DNA of 64,000 bases, taken from Candidatus Bathyarchaeota archaeon. Its GTDB lineage: Archaea > Thermoproteota > Bathyarchaeia > Bathyarchaeales > Bathycorpusculaceae. The stretch is taken from assembly GCA_025058315.1 (NCBI GenBank), contig JANXET010000005.1, positions 1-64,000 of the forward strand, in the 5' to 3' direction. The notes below the pieces were generated by a model that searched no databases, was not told the origin of the DNA, and worked only from the letters and a program-made list of their open reading frames with translations. Position 1 is the first letter of the stretch, and each line of letters begins with the position of its first letter. The position numbers and the translations under genes were made by a program. This document shows positions 53,119 to 61,179 of the stretch, piece by piece.

Positions 53119-53886
53119 ATGTCAGTATCACACAGCGTCCGCGAGGTTTTAGCGAGGAGAATTGCCGGCGAAATAATACTATCTAGTAAGCCAGGAGCAG
53201 CCATGCGTAAATGGAGAGAACTATTCGCTATTTCGCAGTTAACGCTCTCTGAAAGGATGCTTCTATCACCGTCGGTGATAAGTGACTATGAAAGCGGTAG
53301 AAGGAAAAGTCCGGGAACAAAATTCGTCAGGAAGTTTGTCTGGGCGCTCCTACGAATAGATGAGGAAAGAGGGGGACGCTTCATACGGGAGTTCGCGGCG
53401 CTAACAAGTTCTCCGAGCATGGCGGTCATAGACCTACGGGAGTTCCCCATACCAGTACGTGTGGAGTATTTGTGTAAGGCTATTGGAGGGGAAATTATCG
53501 CATGCAGCAGCACGGATGTCCGTGATGTCCGAGGATATACAATCGTGGATAGTGAAAAAGCTGTGGAAACCCTTTCGGGTTACGAGTATGCACAGCTCTT
53601 CGGTGCCACAACGGAAAGAGCGCTTGCCTTCACGAATATTCAGGATGGAATTTCACCCATGATGCTTGTGAGGATGAGCAGCTTGAAGCCAAAGGTAGTT
53701 ATTTTCCACGGAGCCAGACCTGACGATAACTCCGTTAGACTCGCAGAATATGACAACATACCTTTACTATATTCATCCCTGCCAAGCGTTGAGCAGCTTA
53801 TAAAGTCGCTTAGAAAGCTTTACCGCGTAGCCTTACGCATGAAGCTTGGGAAATCCTTGCACCCACCTCCAAAAGTGAGCACGTAG
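53119..53886 (+). CDS. archaeal XRE-type transcriptional regulator (COG1709 group)
   Basis: A 255-residue protein. A Cro/CI-type helix-turn-helix spans about 28-85 (MRKWRELFAISQLTLSERMLLSPSVISDYESGRRKSPG in part), followed by a domain with GSYEYAQLFGAT-like and PKVVIFHGARPD segments that may bind a ligand. Archaeal COG1709 proteins are uncharacterised. It is 11 bases upstream of the DUF72 gene and is likely co-transcribed. Confidence 0.85.
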   Translation: MSVSHSVREVLARRIAGEIILSSKPGAAMRKWRELFAISQLTLSERMLLSPSVISDYESGRRKSPGTKFVRKFVWALLRIDEERGGRFIREFAALTSSPSMAVIDLREFPIPVRVEYLCKAIGGEIIACSSTDVRDVRGYTIVDSEKAVETLSGYEYAQLFGATTERALAFTNIQDGISPMMLVRMSSLKPKVVIFHGARPDDNSVRLAEYDNIPLLYSSLPSVEQLIKSLRKLYRVALRMKLGKSLHPPPKVST

Positions 53887-53897
53887 GGTGATCTAAC

Positions 53898-54818
53898 ATG
53901 ATTAAGGTTGGATGCTGCGGCTTTCCTACCTCAATGAAACGCTACTTCGAAAACTATGGACTTGTGGAAATTAACAGTACATTTTATGAATATCCTAAAT
54001 TGGAGACTGTTGAGAGATGGCGGAGAAATGCCCCGGAAAACTTCGAGTTCACAGTTAAAGCTCACCAGGACATTAGTCATAGGCTTAAAATGAAGCTTAA
54101 CGAGGCATGTCTTCAAGCTTTTGAGTATATGAAGCAGATCTGTAAAATCCTAAACTCGAAAGTTCTGCTCATCCAAACGCCAGGCTCATTTAGGCCGGAC
54201 AGGCTGGAAGACGCGGAGAAATTTTTTATAAACGTAAGCCGGGAAGACTTGGCACTTGCCTGGGAAACTCGTGGGCCAGAATGGTGTAGACCTGATGTTT
54301 ATGATAGAATGCGAAAGGTGCTTGGCAAGCTTGAGGTGGTGCATGTTACAGATCCATTGGTTGCCATGCCGGCGTTCACCGGCAAGATTACCTATTTTAG
54401 GCTTCACGGGCTTGGAGAGAAGTTATATTACTATCAATATAGCGATGAGGAGCTTACTAGGCTATGGAAGCTCATAGAACCACTACACGAAGCTGGCAAA
54501 AAGGTTTACCTGCTTTTTAATAACCTGTCCATGTTTGAGGATGGAGTGCGTTTTATGCATTACATTAGAAGCGGTGTTTTTCCGAAGGTTACTGGATCTG
54601 CAGGATTGGATTCCGTCAGGAGGGTTGTGGAGAAAACACGCTATCCAATTCCAAAAAGTACACTCATCAGGAAGGTTGGGTGGAGGCTTGTGGAAATCGA
54701 GGAAGGCAAGCAGATTAGGTTGGTTGAACTGCTGGAAAAGCTTCCATCTAAGTCCTTCAAAACTCCTGATGAACTAGTAGAGGAAATTGCAAAGCAGATT
54801 GAAGCTTTTCCTAGATGA
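53898..54818 (+). CDS. DUF72 family protein
   Basis: A 306-residue TIM-barrel-like protein. GCCGFPTSMKRYFENYGLVEINSTFYEYP, FTVKAHQDISHRLK and ITYFRLHGLG are the DUF72 pattern. The function is unknown; a repair or nucleic acid role has been guessed from its frequent association with repair genes. It converges with the family-4 UDG gene with an 8-base overlap. Confidence 0.9.
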   Translation: MIKVGCCGFPTSMKRYFENYGLVEINSTFYEYPKLETVERWRRNAPENFEFTVKAHQDISHRLKMKLNEACLQAFEYMKQICKILNSKVLLIQTPGSFRPDRLEDAEKFFINVSREDLALAWETRGPEWCRPDVYDRMRKVLGKLEVVHVTDPLVAMPAFTGKITYFRLHGLGEKLYYYQYSDEELTRLWKLIEPLHEAGKKVYLLFNNLSMFEDGVRFMHYIRSGVFPKVTGSAGLDSVRRVVEKTRYPIPKSTLIRKVGWRLVEIEEGKQIRLVELLEKLPSKSFKTPDELVEEIAKQIEAFPR

Positions 54819-55404
54819 GCCCTTCCACGGTGAGCCATTCTTTAAGACGCTTAAAGTCCTCAATAATCACCTGCCTGTATCTGGTGCTGTATAGCCCCGC
54901 TGCTGGATGTAGAGTTGGGAAAACAGTGACTTCCAAGTTCAGCAATTTGATCTTATAGAATTTACCTCTCAGGCTAGATATGCCGTTAAACTTTAATTCA
55001 GCCTTTGAAAACAGATAGGCTGTAGAGTAGTTTCCAAGTGTTACTATGATTTTAGGTTTTATGGCCTGTATCTGCTTATCCAAGTATGGCGTGCAAGCAA
55101 TCAGCTCACTTGGAAGGGGATCGCGATTTCCAGGCGGGCGACATTTAAGAACATTGCCGATGAATATGCGGTCTCGAGAGAGACAGGCTTCAGTCAGAAG
55201 GCGGTCTAAAAGCTTACCAGCAGCTCCGACAAATGGCTTGCCTTGAATGTCCTCCCAGTATCCTGGAGCCTCGCCGATGAACATGATCTTTGCATCTGAA
55301 CCGCCTTCACCTGGCACGGTGCTCCTGCGGGTTTTCCATAACTCACATTTCTTGCAGGTTTTAATTTCTGATGCAACCTCCTCGAGAACCCCGAGCTTAA
55401 ACAA
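54811..55404 (-). CDS. family 4 uracil-DNA glycosylase (Fe-S)
   Basis: A 197-residue enzyme. CKKCELWKTR gives the first two Fe-S cysteines, and NVLKCRPPGNRDP with the ACTPYLD cysteine the others. GEAPGYWEDIQGKPFVGAAGKLLD is the uracil pocket, and HPAA supplies the catalytic loop. I use the TTG at 55404, with AGGTGGTG before it; the ATG at 55512 would overlap the upstream gene and adds unrelated residues. It removes uracil from deaminated DNA. Confidence 0.93.
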   Translation of the reverse strand: MFKLGVLEEVASEIKTCKKCELWKTRRSTVPGEGGSDAKIMFIGEAPGYWEDIQGKPFVGAAGKLLDRLLTEACLSRDRIFIGNVLKCRPPGNRDPLPSELIACTPYLDKQIQAIKPKIIVTLGNYSTAYLFSKAELKFNGISSLRGKFYKIKLLNLEVTVFPTLHPAAGLYSTRYRQVIIEDFKRLKEWLTVEGLI

Positions 55405-55454
55405 GCCTTCACACCACCTGTAAGTAGATGATGCTTTCAAGGTTAATGAAACGC

Positions 55455-55748
55455 CTAAAGCATCAGCCGCAGAGCATCTGAAACAAGCATTCCGGGTTTT
55501 ACACCAAAGCATTCAGCCTTAGAGGTTACAGCCTTAATCTCAGCGTTCAAAACATCCTCGAAGCTTCGCACTCCAGTAACCACTGCCGCTGCGATGTTCA
55601 GCCGCTCAGCAACCTCCAGATTCAGGAAACCGCACATAACAAAACCCTTTTCGGCCACAACCACTAAAAGAGGGGGGCTTTCTGGAAGCTCAACCTTAAC
55701 GCCGAGACAAAATTTATCACTAACCTTCACTGCGTCCACACTTATCAA
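55455..55748 (-). CDS. DUF1805 (YunC-like) protein
   Basis: A 97-residue protein. VVVAEKGFVMCGFLNLEVAERLNIAAAVVTGV and the AEIKAVTSKAECFGVKPGM end match DUF1805. The function is unknown. It is upstream of the UDG gene on the same strand and divergent from the CDP-alcohol phosphotransferase. Confidence 0.85.
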   Translation of the reverse strand: MISVDAVKVSDKFCLGVKVELPESPPLLVVVAEKGFVMCGFLNLEVAERLNIAAAVVTGVRSFEDVLNAEIKAVTSKAECFGVKPGMLVSDALRLML

Positions 55749-55813
55749 ACTTGCGCCTCTCCAATTAGAGAGATTTCACGTTAACTCTTAAATAAGAATT
55801 GCCGATACAGAAG

Positions 55814-56431
55814 ATGCGGAAACACATGCTTACAAAACTTAAGGCTAAAGTGCAGTCAGCTATAAAAGCTCAAGCGAGTATAGCTCATAAAGTAGGATTA
55901 ACACCTAACATGGTAAGCTTCACAGGTGCAGCCCAAGCTTTTCTAGCAGCTTTTGCATATACACTAGGACGTGAACAACTCCCATGGGCCGTTTTGCTGC
56001 TACTTTTATCCGGTTACTGCGATATGCTTGACGGAGCCATAGCGCGGCTGCATCATAAAGTAACATTATTCGGAGGTTTTTTAGACTCGTTACTTGACAG
56101 GTATGCAGACTCAGCCATCTACACAGGCATAATTTTAGGCGGATTCTGCACGATCCCATGGGGGCTCATGGCACTTATAGGCTCGCTGCTAGTGAGCTAT
56201 GCAAGGGCAAGGGGTGAAGCCGCAAACATAAAAATGGAATCCGTCGGCTTGGCGGAGAGGCCTGAACGAATAATTATACTTGCAGCTGCAAGCATCGCGG
56301 AAATTTATCTGATGAACGCCATCGAAACCGCAATTATAGCAATCGCGATACTTACACACATCACTGTGCTTCAGAGAAGCTTACACGTACGCGGGACGCT
56401 GAAAGGGGGAAAAACCAAGGATAATTTATAG
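55814..56431 (+). CDS. archaetidylinositol-phosphate synthase-like CDP-alcohol phosphotransferase
   Basis: A 205-residue membrane enzyme of about six helices. The CDP-alcohol motif DGAIARLHHKVTLFGGFLDSLLD supplies the metal-binding aspartates (shown in two parts: DGAIAR and GGFLDSLLD). Archaeal members make archaetidylinositol phosphate or related polar lipids. I place the start at ATG 55814, since CTTAAATA at 55787-55794 lies 24 bases before it and would make a leaderless message; a TTG at 55799 is the longer option. Confidence 0.88.
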   Translation: MRKHMLTKLKAKVQSAIKAQASIAHKVGLTPNMVSFTGAAQAFLAAFAYTLGREQLPWAVLLLLLSGYCDMLDGAIARLHHKVTLFGGFLDSLLDRYADSAIYTGIILGGFCTIPWGLMALIGSLLVSYARARGEAANIKMESVGLAERPERIIILAAASIAEIYLMNAIETAIIAIAILTHITVLQRSLHVRGTLKGGKTKDNL

Positions 56432-56719
56432 GGGCTTCCTGCCGGGGCGAAATTTACGCTCCTCTCTAGCTCTTACCTTAACAATCCCATAATGAACAGC
56501 GCAGGAAACACAGTAATATTTTGTATCAACAGGCGCGGAAATGTAGGCGCCCTTCTGCTTAAGCTCCCTTGCTAGAACCGGGTCTACAAGAGAAAAACGC
56601 CTAGTGACTTTCTTAGCCTTGTCCCGTGGAACAAGCTCTCCACAGTTGGCGCACTGAACGAAGCCACTTCTGCCCTTACCGCCTTTAGATCTCCCACGGC
56701 TCTTCCTCTTGTATGGCAT
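56426..56719 (-). CDS. rps26e: 30S ribosomal protein eS26
   Basis: A 97-residue basic protein. KSRGRSKGGKGRSGFVQCANCG and YCVSCAVHYGIVKVRAREERK hold the two zinc cysteine pairs of eS26. Among archaea eS26 is found in TACK lineages, which supports the placement of this genome. It overlaps the stop of the convergent phospholipid synthase gene by 6 bases. Confidence 0.94.
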   Translation of the reverse strand: MPYKRKSRGRSKGGKGRSGFVQCANCGELVPRDKAKKVTRRFSLVDPVLARELKQKGAYISAPVDTKYYCVSCAVHYGIVKVRAREERKFRPGRKPL

Positions 56720-56768
56720 AATCTTAACATCTCACTGAATATTCTACACAGAGATAGCAAACTCTTAC

Positions 56769-57674
56769 TTATATATCTGTCCTTAGCTTGAGCAGATAAG
56801 CAATGTTGGCCTTAGAATCAATTCTTGGAATAATCTTGCCGGTTGATGAGGTAAACATAGTTGTAACCCCTGGACCGTGACCAGAAGTGACGCAGTCCGT
56901 GTGAACTACAATCCCAACTGTGACAGCGCCCTTCTTATAAATACGTCCGTAGGAGTGATCAGCATCTATTATGGCTACGAGGTCACCAAGCTTTAAGTCG
57001 TCAAGGCCGTATTCTTCTCTGGTTGGCTCGTCGAAAAGCTGGATATCATAATCGCCAGAATACGTTTGATTTGCACCTAGCCCGGAGCCCATTATCGAAG
57101 CTGGAATGACATGTGTAACTGGAATCTCAAGCTTGTCCTCTAAGGGTTTCACATCTAAAGCCTTGAGGAATAATGGATCCATATTCATAACTTTAATGTC
57201 AGGATAATCCAGCAGCTTCAAGCCTACGCCGAAGGCCTTCACAAGCACCTTATCACCGATTATTAGTTTCTCAAGGATTACAGGCTGGAAATCTACAAGC
57301 ACATGCTCTATGCCGCCATGTTTACCTATTACAACTCCTCTTGCACCCTTCGCTTCTCCTGAAACCACTATGGCCTCGTTACCGATGCATGAAAGCACGT
57401 TTAAGGCAGTGTTGGCTCCCTGGCCGTATCGCGGATCATTCTCCTTGTTCTCTATGCTCACGCCGGGCTCGACATGATCAGCTTCCCAGCCGCAAGCAGG
57501 ATCACCAACACGTACATTGTATGTTATCCCGCCGACTCCAGGCAAAACCATGGGGACGCCGTGAGCGGAAATATTATAGATGCTTCTACCGTATACAGGA
57601 CTTGCTACTTCACCCATAACCGAGATCTTTACAAGCCTATCCACATTCGTCCTGATCATCAAGGTCCCCCTCAT
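56769..57674 (-). CDS. DUF4438 protein
   Basis: A 301-residue protein. GVPMVLPGVGGITYNVRVGD, WEADHVEPGVS, GEAKGARGVVIGKHGG and DADHSYGRIYKKGAV are the DUF4438 pattern. The function is unknown. I use the ATG at 57674; a minus-strand TATA box (ATTTATAA, about 57699-57706) lies about 28 bases upstream, which fits a leaderless start. Confidence 0.85.
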   Translation of the reverse strand: MRGTLMIRTNVDRLVKISVMGEVASPVYGRSIYNISAHGVPMVLPGVGGITYNVRVGDPACGWEADHVEPGVSIENKENDPRYGQGANTALNVLSCIGNEAIVVSGEAKGARGVVIGKHGGIEHVLVDFQPVILEKLIIGDKVLVKAFGVGLKLLDYPDIKVMNMDPLFLKALDVKPLEDKLEIPVTHVIPASIMGSGLGANQTYSGDYDIQLFDEPTREEYGLDDLKLGDLVAIIDADHSYGRIYKKGAVTVGIVVHTDCVTSGHGPGVTTMFTSSTGKIIPRIDSKANIAYLLKLRTDI

Positions 57675-57818
57675 AGCTGAAGACAACAAAACGCATCCTT
57701 ATAAATGATCTCCACAGAACCGTCTGTAGAGGGAAATTAATAATAAGAAGTTTTAAATGCATGTTCCCAATCTGATTAAAATCAGAGGGAGATATCATAA
57801 GCTAGTTGGCGGAGAAGA

Positions 57819-58394
57819 ATGGCTGAAATTGGCATAAGACCAAGACTGCTTGTTAAGGATGTCATGAGTAACCCGGTTATAACAGTTGATGAAGAAGCTG
57901 CGATAAGCCATATCGCGGAGCTTATGGATAAGCATGAGCTTGGCTGCGTGATAGTGACGAAGAAAGATGGAAAACCCATTGGGATAATAACTGAAAGGGA
58001 TCTTGTAACAAGGGTTCTGGCTAAAAACGTTAATCCGGAATCTGTGAAAGCAAAGGATGTTATGACAAGCCCGTTGATAACAATAGAGCCGGATGCAACC
58101 ATAAACGAAGCTGCTAGGAAAATGAGCCGCCTGAATATCAGAAGGCTTGGTGTGGTTTATAAGGGGCAACTTGTAGGATTGATATCAAGCAAGGATATTC
58201 TAAGCGTTATGCCGGAGCTAATAGAGGCTATACAGGAGAAGGCCCTTATAGAAGGCGAGCACATCGCGCAGACAGCAACAGAGGAAGGCATGGGACTGGC
58301 AGGGTACTGCGACAGATGCGGAGGGTGGTCAGATAACCTGAAAGAGGCAAATGGAGAGTACCTCTGCGAGGACTGCATGACAGAGGTTGGGTAA
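57819..58394 (+). CDS. CBS domain pair with C-terminal zinc ribbon
   Basis: A 191-residue protein. Two CBS motifs occupy residues 10-125 (VKDVMSNPVITVDEEA and AKDVMTSPLITIEPDATI), followed by a linker and two cysteine pairs (CDRCG at about 162 and CEDCM at about 183) that suit a zinc ribbon. CBS domains sense adenine nucleotides or SAM; the target is unknown. It is divergent from the DUF4438 gene. Confidence 0.9.
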   Translation: MAEIGIRPRLLVKDVMSNPVITVDEEAAISHIAELMDKHELGCVIVTKKDGKPIGIITERDLVTRVLAKNVNPESVKAKDVMTSPLITIEPDATINEAARKMSRLNIRRLGVVYKGQLVGLISSKDILSVMPELIEAIQEKALIEGEHIAQTATEEGMGLAGYCDRCGGWSDNLKEANGEYLCEDCMTEVG

Positions 58395-58445
58395 ATCCTC
58401 TCAAACATAATATTAAGAAGAACCTAGCTTATTTGTAGAGGCGAT

Positions 58446-59513
58446 ATGCCGAGAAATTCTATTTGTATTAAAGTGCCGAAAAGGAAAGGAGAGAAGACAC
58501 TTGCAATAGCCCATAGGCTGAAAATAATCAACAGAGATTTAGAAATACAGAGAGACAACAGCTACATCTACATACCGATAGAGCGCGAGCCAACATGGGA
58601 AGAACTGGAAATCATGAAAAGGGAAATTTCAGACATAGAGATTTCAGTTAAGCCCTTTCATGAAAGGAAAAAACAGAAAACCCTCGTTGAGGCTCTTGAG
58701 GACAGGCTTCCACTACACCTGCTTGCAAGCCTCCCGAGGGCTATGGACGTTATAGGCGACATAGCGGTAATAGAAGTTCCAGCAGAGCTGGAACCATATA
58801 GGAAAGAGCTGGGTGAAGCAATCCTGCAGATGCATAAGGGAGTAAAAACGGTGCTGACTAAGGAAAGCGCCGTAGACGGGGTTTATCGTCTCAGGAAATA
58901 CAGCCTATTAGCTGGCGAAAACAGGACTATAACCGTTCATAAGGAATACGGATGCAGATATTATGTAGATCTGGCTAAGGCTTACTTCTCGCCACGTCTA
59001 TCATATGAGCACAGCCGCGTTGCATCTCAAGTGAATGAAAACGAAACAGTTGTAGATATGTTTGCAGGGGTTGGGCCCTTCTCAGTATTAATAGCTAAGA
59101 GACATGAGAAGGTTAAGGTATATGCCATAGACATAAACCCAGATGCCATTGAACTTCTGAGAAATAACATTAAACTTAACAGGGTGATGGATAAAGTGTA
59201 CCCGATCGCTGGGGATGCAAGACAAATCATAAAGGAAAAGCTGAGGGGTCTGGCAGATCGGGTGGTGATGAACCTCCCTGAAAAGTCTATGGAGTTCATA
59301 GATGCTGCATGCTTGGCGCTGAAGCCCGATGGAGGGATAGTGCACTTTTACAGTTTCATAAAAACCTCAGAGTCAATTGAGGATCTGCAGAAGCGTTTCA
59401 GAGAAGAAGTTGATAGAGCCGGCAGACATGTGAAGGATGTTTTGTTCTCAAGGGTTGTACGTGAAACCGCCCCTTACAAACGGCAAGTTGTCATAGATTT
59501 TGAAATACGCTAA
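58446..59513 (+). CDS. trm5: tRNA (guanine37-N1)-methyltransferase Trm5
   Basis: A 355-residue SAM-dependent methyltransferase. An N-terminal D1-like domain (1-75) precedes the RNA-recognition and Rossmann domains: AKAYFSPRLSYEHSRVA, VVDMFAGVGPFSVLIA and the NLPEKS motif. It makes m1G37 in tRNA and prevents frameshifting. The D1 domain suggests the Trm5b type. It converges with the DUF371 gene with a 4-base overlap. Confidence 0.93.
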   Translation: MPRNSICIKVPKRKGEKTLAIAHRLKIINRDLEIQRDNSYIYIPIEREPTWEELEIMKREISDIEISVKPFHERKKQKTLVEALEDRLPLHLLASLPRAMDVIGDIAVIEVPAELEPYRKELGEAILQMHKGVKTVLTKESAVDGVYRLRKYSLLAGENRTITVHKEYGCRYYVDLAKAYFSPRLSYEHSRVASQVNENETVVDMFAGVGPFSVLIAKRHEKVKVYAIDINPDAIELLRNNIKLNRVMDKVYPIAGDARQIIKEKLRGLADRVVMNLPEKSMEFIDAACLALKPDGGIVHFYSFIKTSESIEDLQKRFREEVDRAGRHVKDVLFSRVVRETAPYKRQVVIDFEIR

Positions 59514-59974
59514 AATCTAACAGTCAAAGTGATATTAACTTCCTTACCTGGAACCCTCAGCTGCGCAACAAGCCTTCTGGACAAGTCCGCTGCGGCCTTA
59601 TCTGAATAAATCGCTAATGTGCGCCTACACACATAACTGCTTTTCCGAACAACCATATCTTCTGGATGATCAAGTATGAGATTGGGGCATCCATAGGCAT
59701 TTACAACATCCACGATGCCTCCGGCCTCGATCAGAATGGTCAAATGCGCATTACTAGAGCGTAAAGCATCCTTGAATCTCCTGCTCAGATCAGAACAGCC
59801 CTTATCAGCATCAACTGCAATTATACAGTCACCCCTTTTTGTTAACCAGGGTTCTTTAGTTATCTCAAATGTTGATGGATGAGTTGCCAGTATGTTCTCG
59901 TGACCCTTAGCTTTGATGGTCTCTGAGATCTCCAAAAAGGATTCCCTTGACGATTGCCACATCAGCCTACTCAA
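59510..59974 (-). CDS. DUF371 protein
   Basis: A 154-residue protein. KGHENILATHPSTFEITKEPWLTKRGDCIIAVDADKG, read across its parts KGHENILATHPSTFEITK and RGDCIIAVDADKG, is the DUF371 hallmark. The function is unknown. It overlaps the start codon region of the wHTH/S-layer-like gene by 8 bases; the two are probably one operon. Confidence 0.88.
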   Translation of the reverse strand: MSRLMWQSSRESFLEISETIKAKGHENILATHPSTFEITKEPWLTKRGDCIIAVDADKGCSDLSRRFKDALRSSNAHLTILIEAGGIVDVVNAYGCPNLILDHPEDMVVRKSSYVCRRTLAIYSDKAAADLSRRLVAQLRVPGKEVNITLTVRF

Positions 59975-60929
59975 TTATCTCGACGGAATCCACTTTGCCA
60001 TCACCATTTAGGTCTAGGCCCTGCACTACCCTCACAAATGACTCCCTGCAGTCATATCCCTCTAAGATTTTTTCCCAGAAACCGGTTAAGGCTAGAACGC
60101 ATGCCTTTGTGCCTACTGCCTTGTTTCCAGCTAATACAATGATCCGTTTTCCAGAATCCCATGGATTAACAACCTTCGCTATGATACCGACGGTGTCAGC
60201 CGTGTAAACCTGACCGGTTTTCGGGGATGCAAGGCCTCCCAGGAGGAAGCCTTGATCTGAGGGCATTATGTTGAATCTTACTGGAAGATAGTTGTTAATC
60301 TCCTGTGTTAAGAGGTTTGTTCCAGGGCCGCCGACAAGCACAAGATTATTCTTTTCCTCCTTTTCAGCTTTTACATCCACATCAAGCTTTATCGCGAATT
60401 CCCTGGGCATTCTACAGAATTGACCAATGAAGAAAGTTAAATGGCTAGCGTAGTGCCCATCTCTTGCGCTGGTTCTGAAGGGCCCGTGGGGTAATGGACT
60501 GCCCACGACAATTTTTCCACTAAAGCAGCCGTTTTCATCGATAAATTCGGCAAAGAAGCTTTTCACCAAATCATAACCAAGCAGAGGAAACCTATCAACA
60601 CTTCTATATCCATAGGGAAGCTCCAAACCGAAAGCGGGAAAAGCCGTCCGGTAATACTTGGCTATAGCACCTTTCCGTTCCTCCCGCCTGACAACAGTCA
60701 CCACACCGGCCTTGACAAGCTTCTTAATGTGATAATAGACCTTCTGCTCATGCACACCCAAAGTTTTAGCTATTTCCAGCGGATAGAGCTCCTTTTCGTA
60801 AAGCATGCAGAGGATTTTCCAGCTTAAATCATCCAGGATCAGCTTAAGTCCATGCGGGTTATCGAAGATTTTGATTTCCTTCAGCCTTAACCTTTCCCCG
60901 TCATCGCGTAAAATAAACGTTCCAGCCAT
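59967..60929 (-). CDS. wHTH protein with S-layer-like domain and EF-hand
   Basis: A 320-residue protein. Residues 25-90 are an ArsR-like winged helix (LDDLSWKILCMLYEKELYPLEIAKTLGVHEQKVYYHIKKL in part). Residues 120-300 resemble the C-terminal domain of archaeal S-layer proteins, with VLVGGPGTNLLTQEIN. The end has DLNGDGKVDSVE, an EF-hand/dockerin calcium loop. No signal peptide or membrane segment is seen, so a domain of extracellular origin appears to be used inside the cell. A regulator of the surface layer is a guess. Confidence 0.75.
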   Translation of the reverse strand: MAGTFILRDDGERLRLKEIKIFDNPHGLKLILDDLSWKILCMLYEKELYPLEIAKTLGVHEQKVYYHIKKLVKAGVVTVVRREERKGAIAKYYRTAFPAFGLELPYGYRSVDRFPLLGYDLVKSFFAEFIDENGCFSGKIVVGSPLPHGPFRTSARDGHYASHLTFFIGQFCRMPREFAIKLDVDVKAEKEEKNNLVLVGGPGTNLLTQEINNYLPVRFNIMPSDQGFLLGGLASPKTGQVYTADTVGIIAKVVNPWDSGKRIIVLAGNKAVGTKACVLALTGFWEKILEGYDCRESFVRVVQGLDLNGDGKVDSVEIIE

Positions 60930-61072
60930 AGGCGCACCGAGATTATACTCAGCATTTATTATTAAAATTTTTACTATATTAAAAAATAAAATAAACCATT
61001 ATAAAAAACAGAACAATAAATTGCTACGGCTGCAGTACATAAATCTCCAACATCAGATGAGACGCATCAAGT

Positions 61073-61106
61073 AAGGAGTATAATGGAAAAAGGAGTATAA
61101 TGGAAA
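61073..61106 (+). repeat. 17-bp tandem duplication with two mini-ORFs in the glmS leader
   Basis: AAGGAGTATAATGGAAA occurs twice in perfect tandem (61073-61089, 61090-61106). Each copy holds GGAG four bases before an ATG. The first ATG (61083) encodes MEKGV and its TAA overlaps the second ATG (61100) as TAATG; the second encodes MEI and stops at 61109-61111. They lie 75-95 bases before the glmS start in an AT-rich 250-base leader. Confidence 0.7.
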
Positions 61107-61179
61107 TTTGAATAATTGGAAATTTTGTTTAAAAAATGTTTTAACGGAGATCCGTGGAATAAAAGTGAAGGAGAACAGT

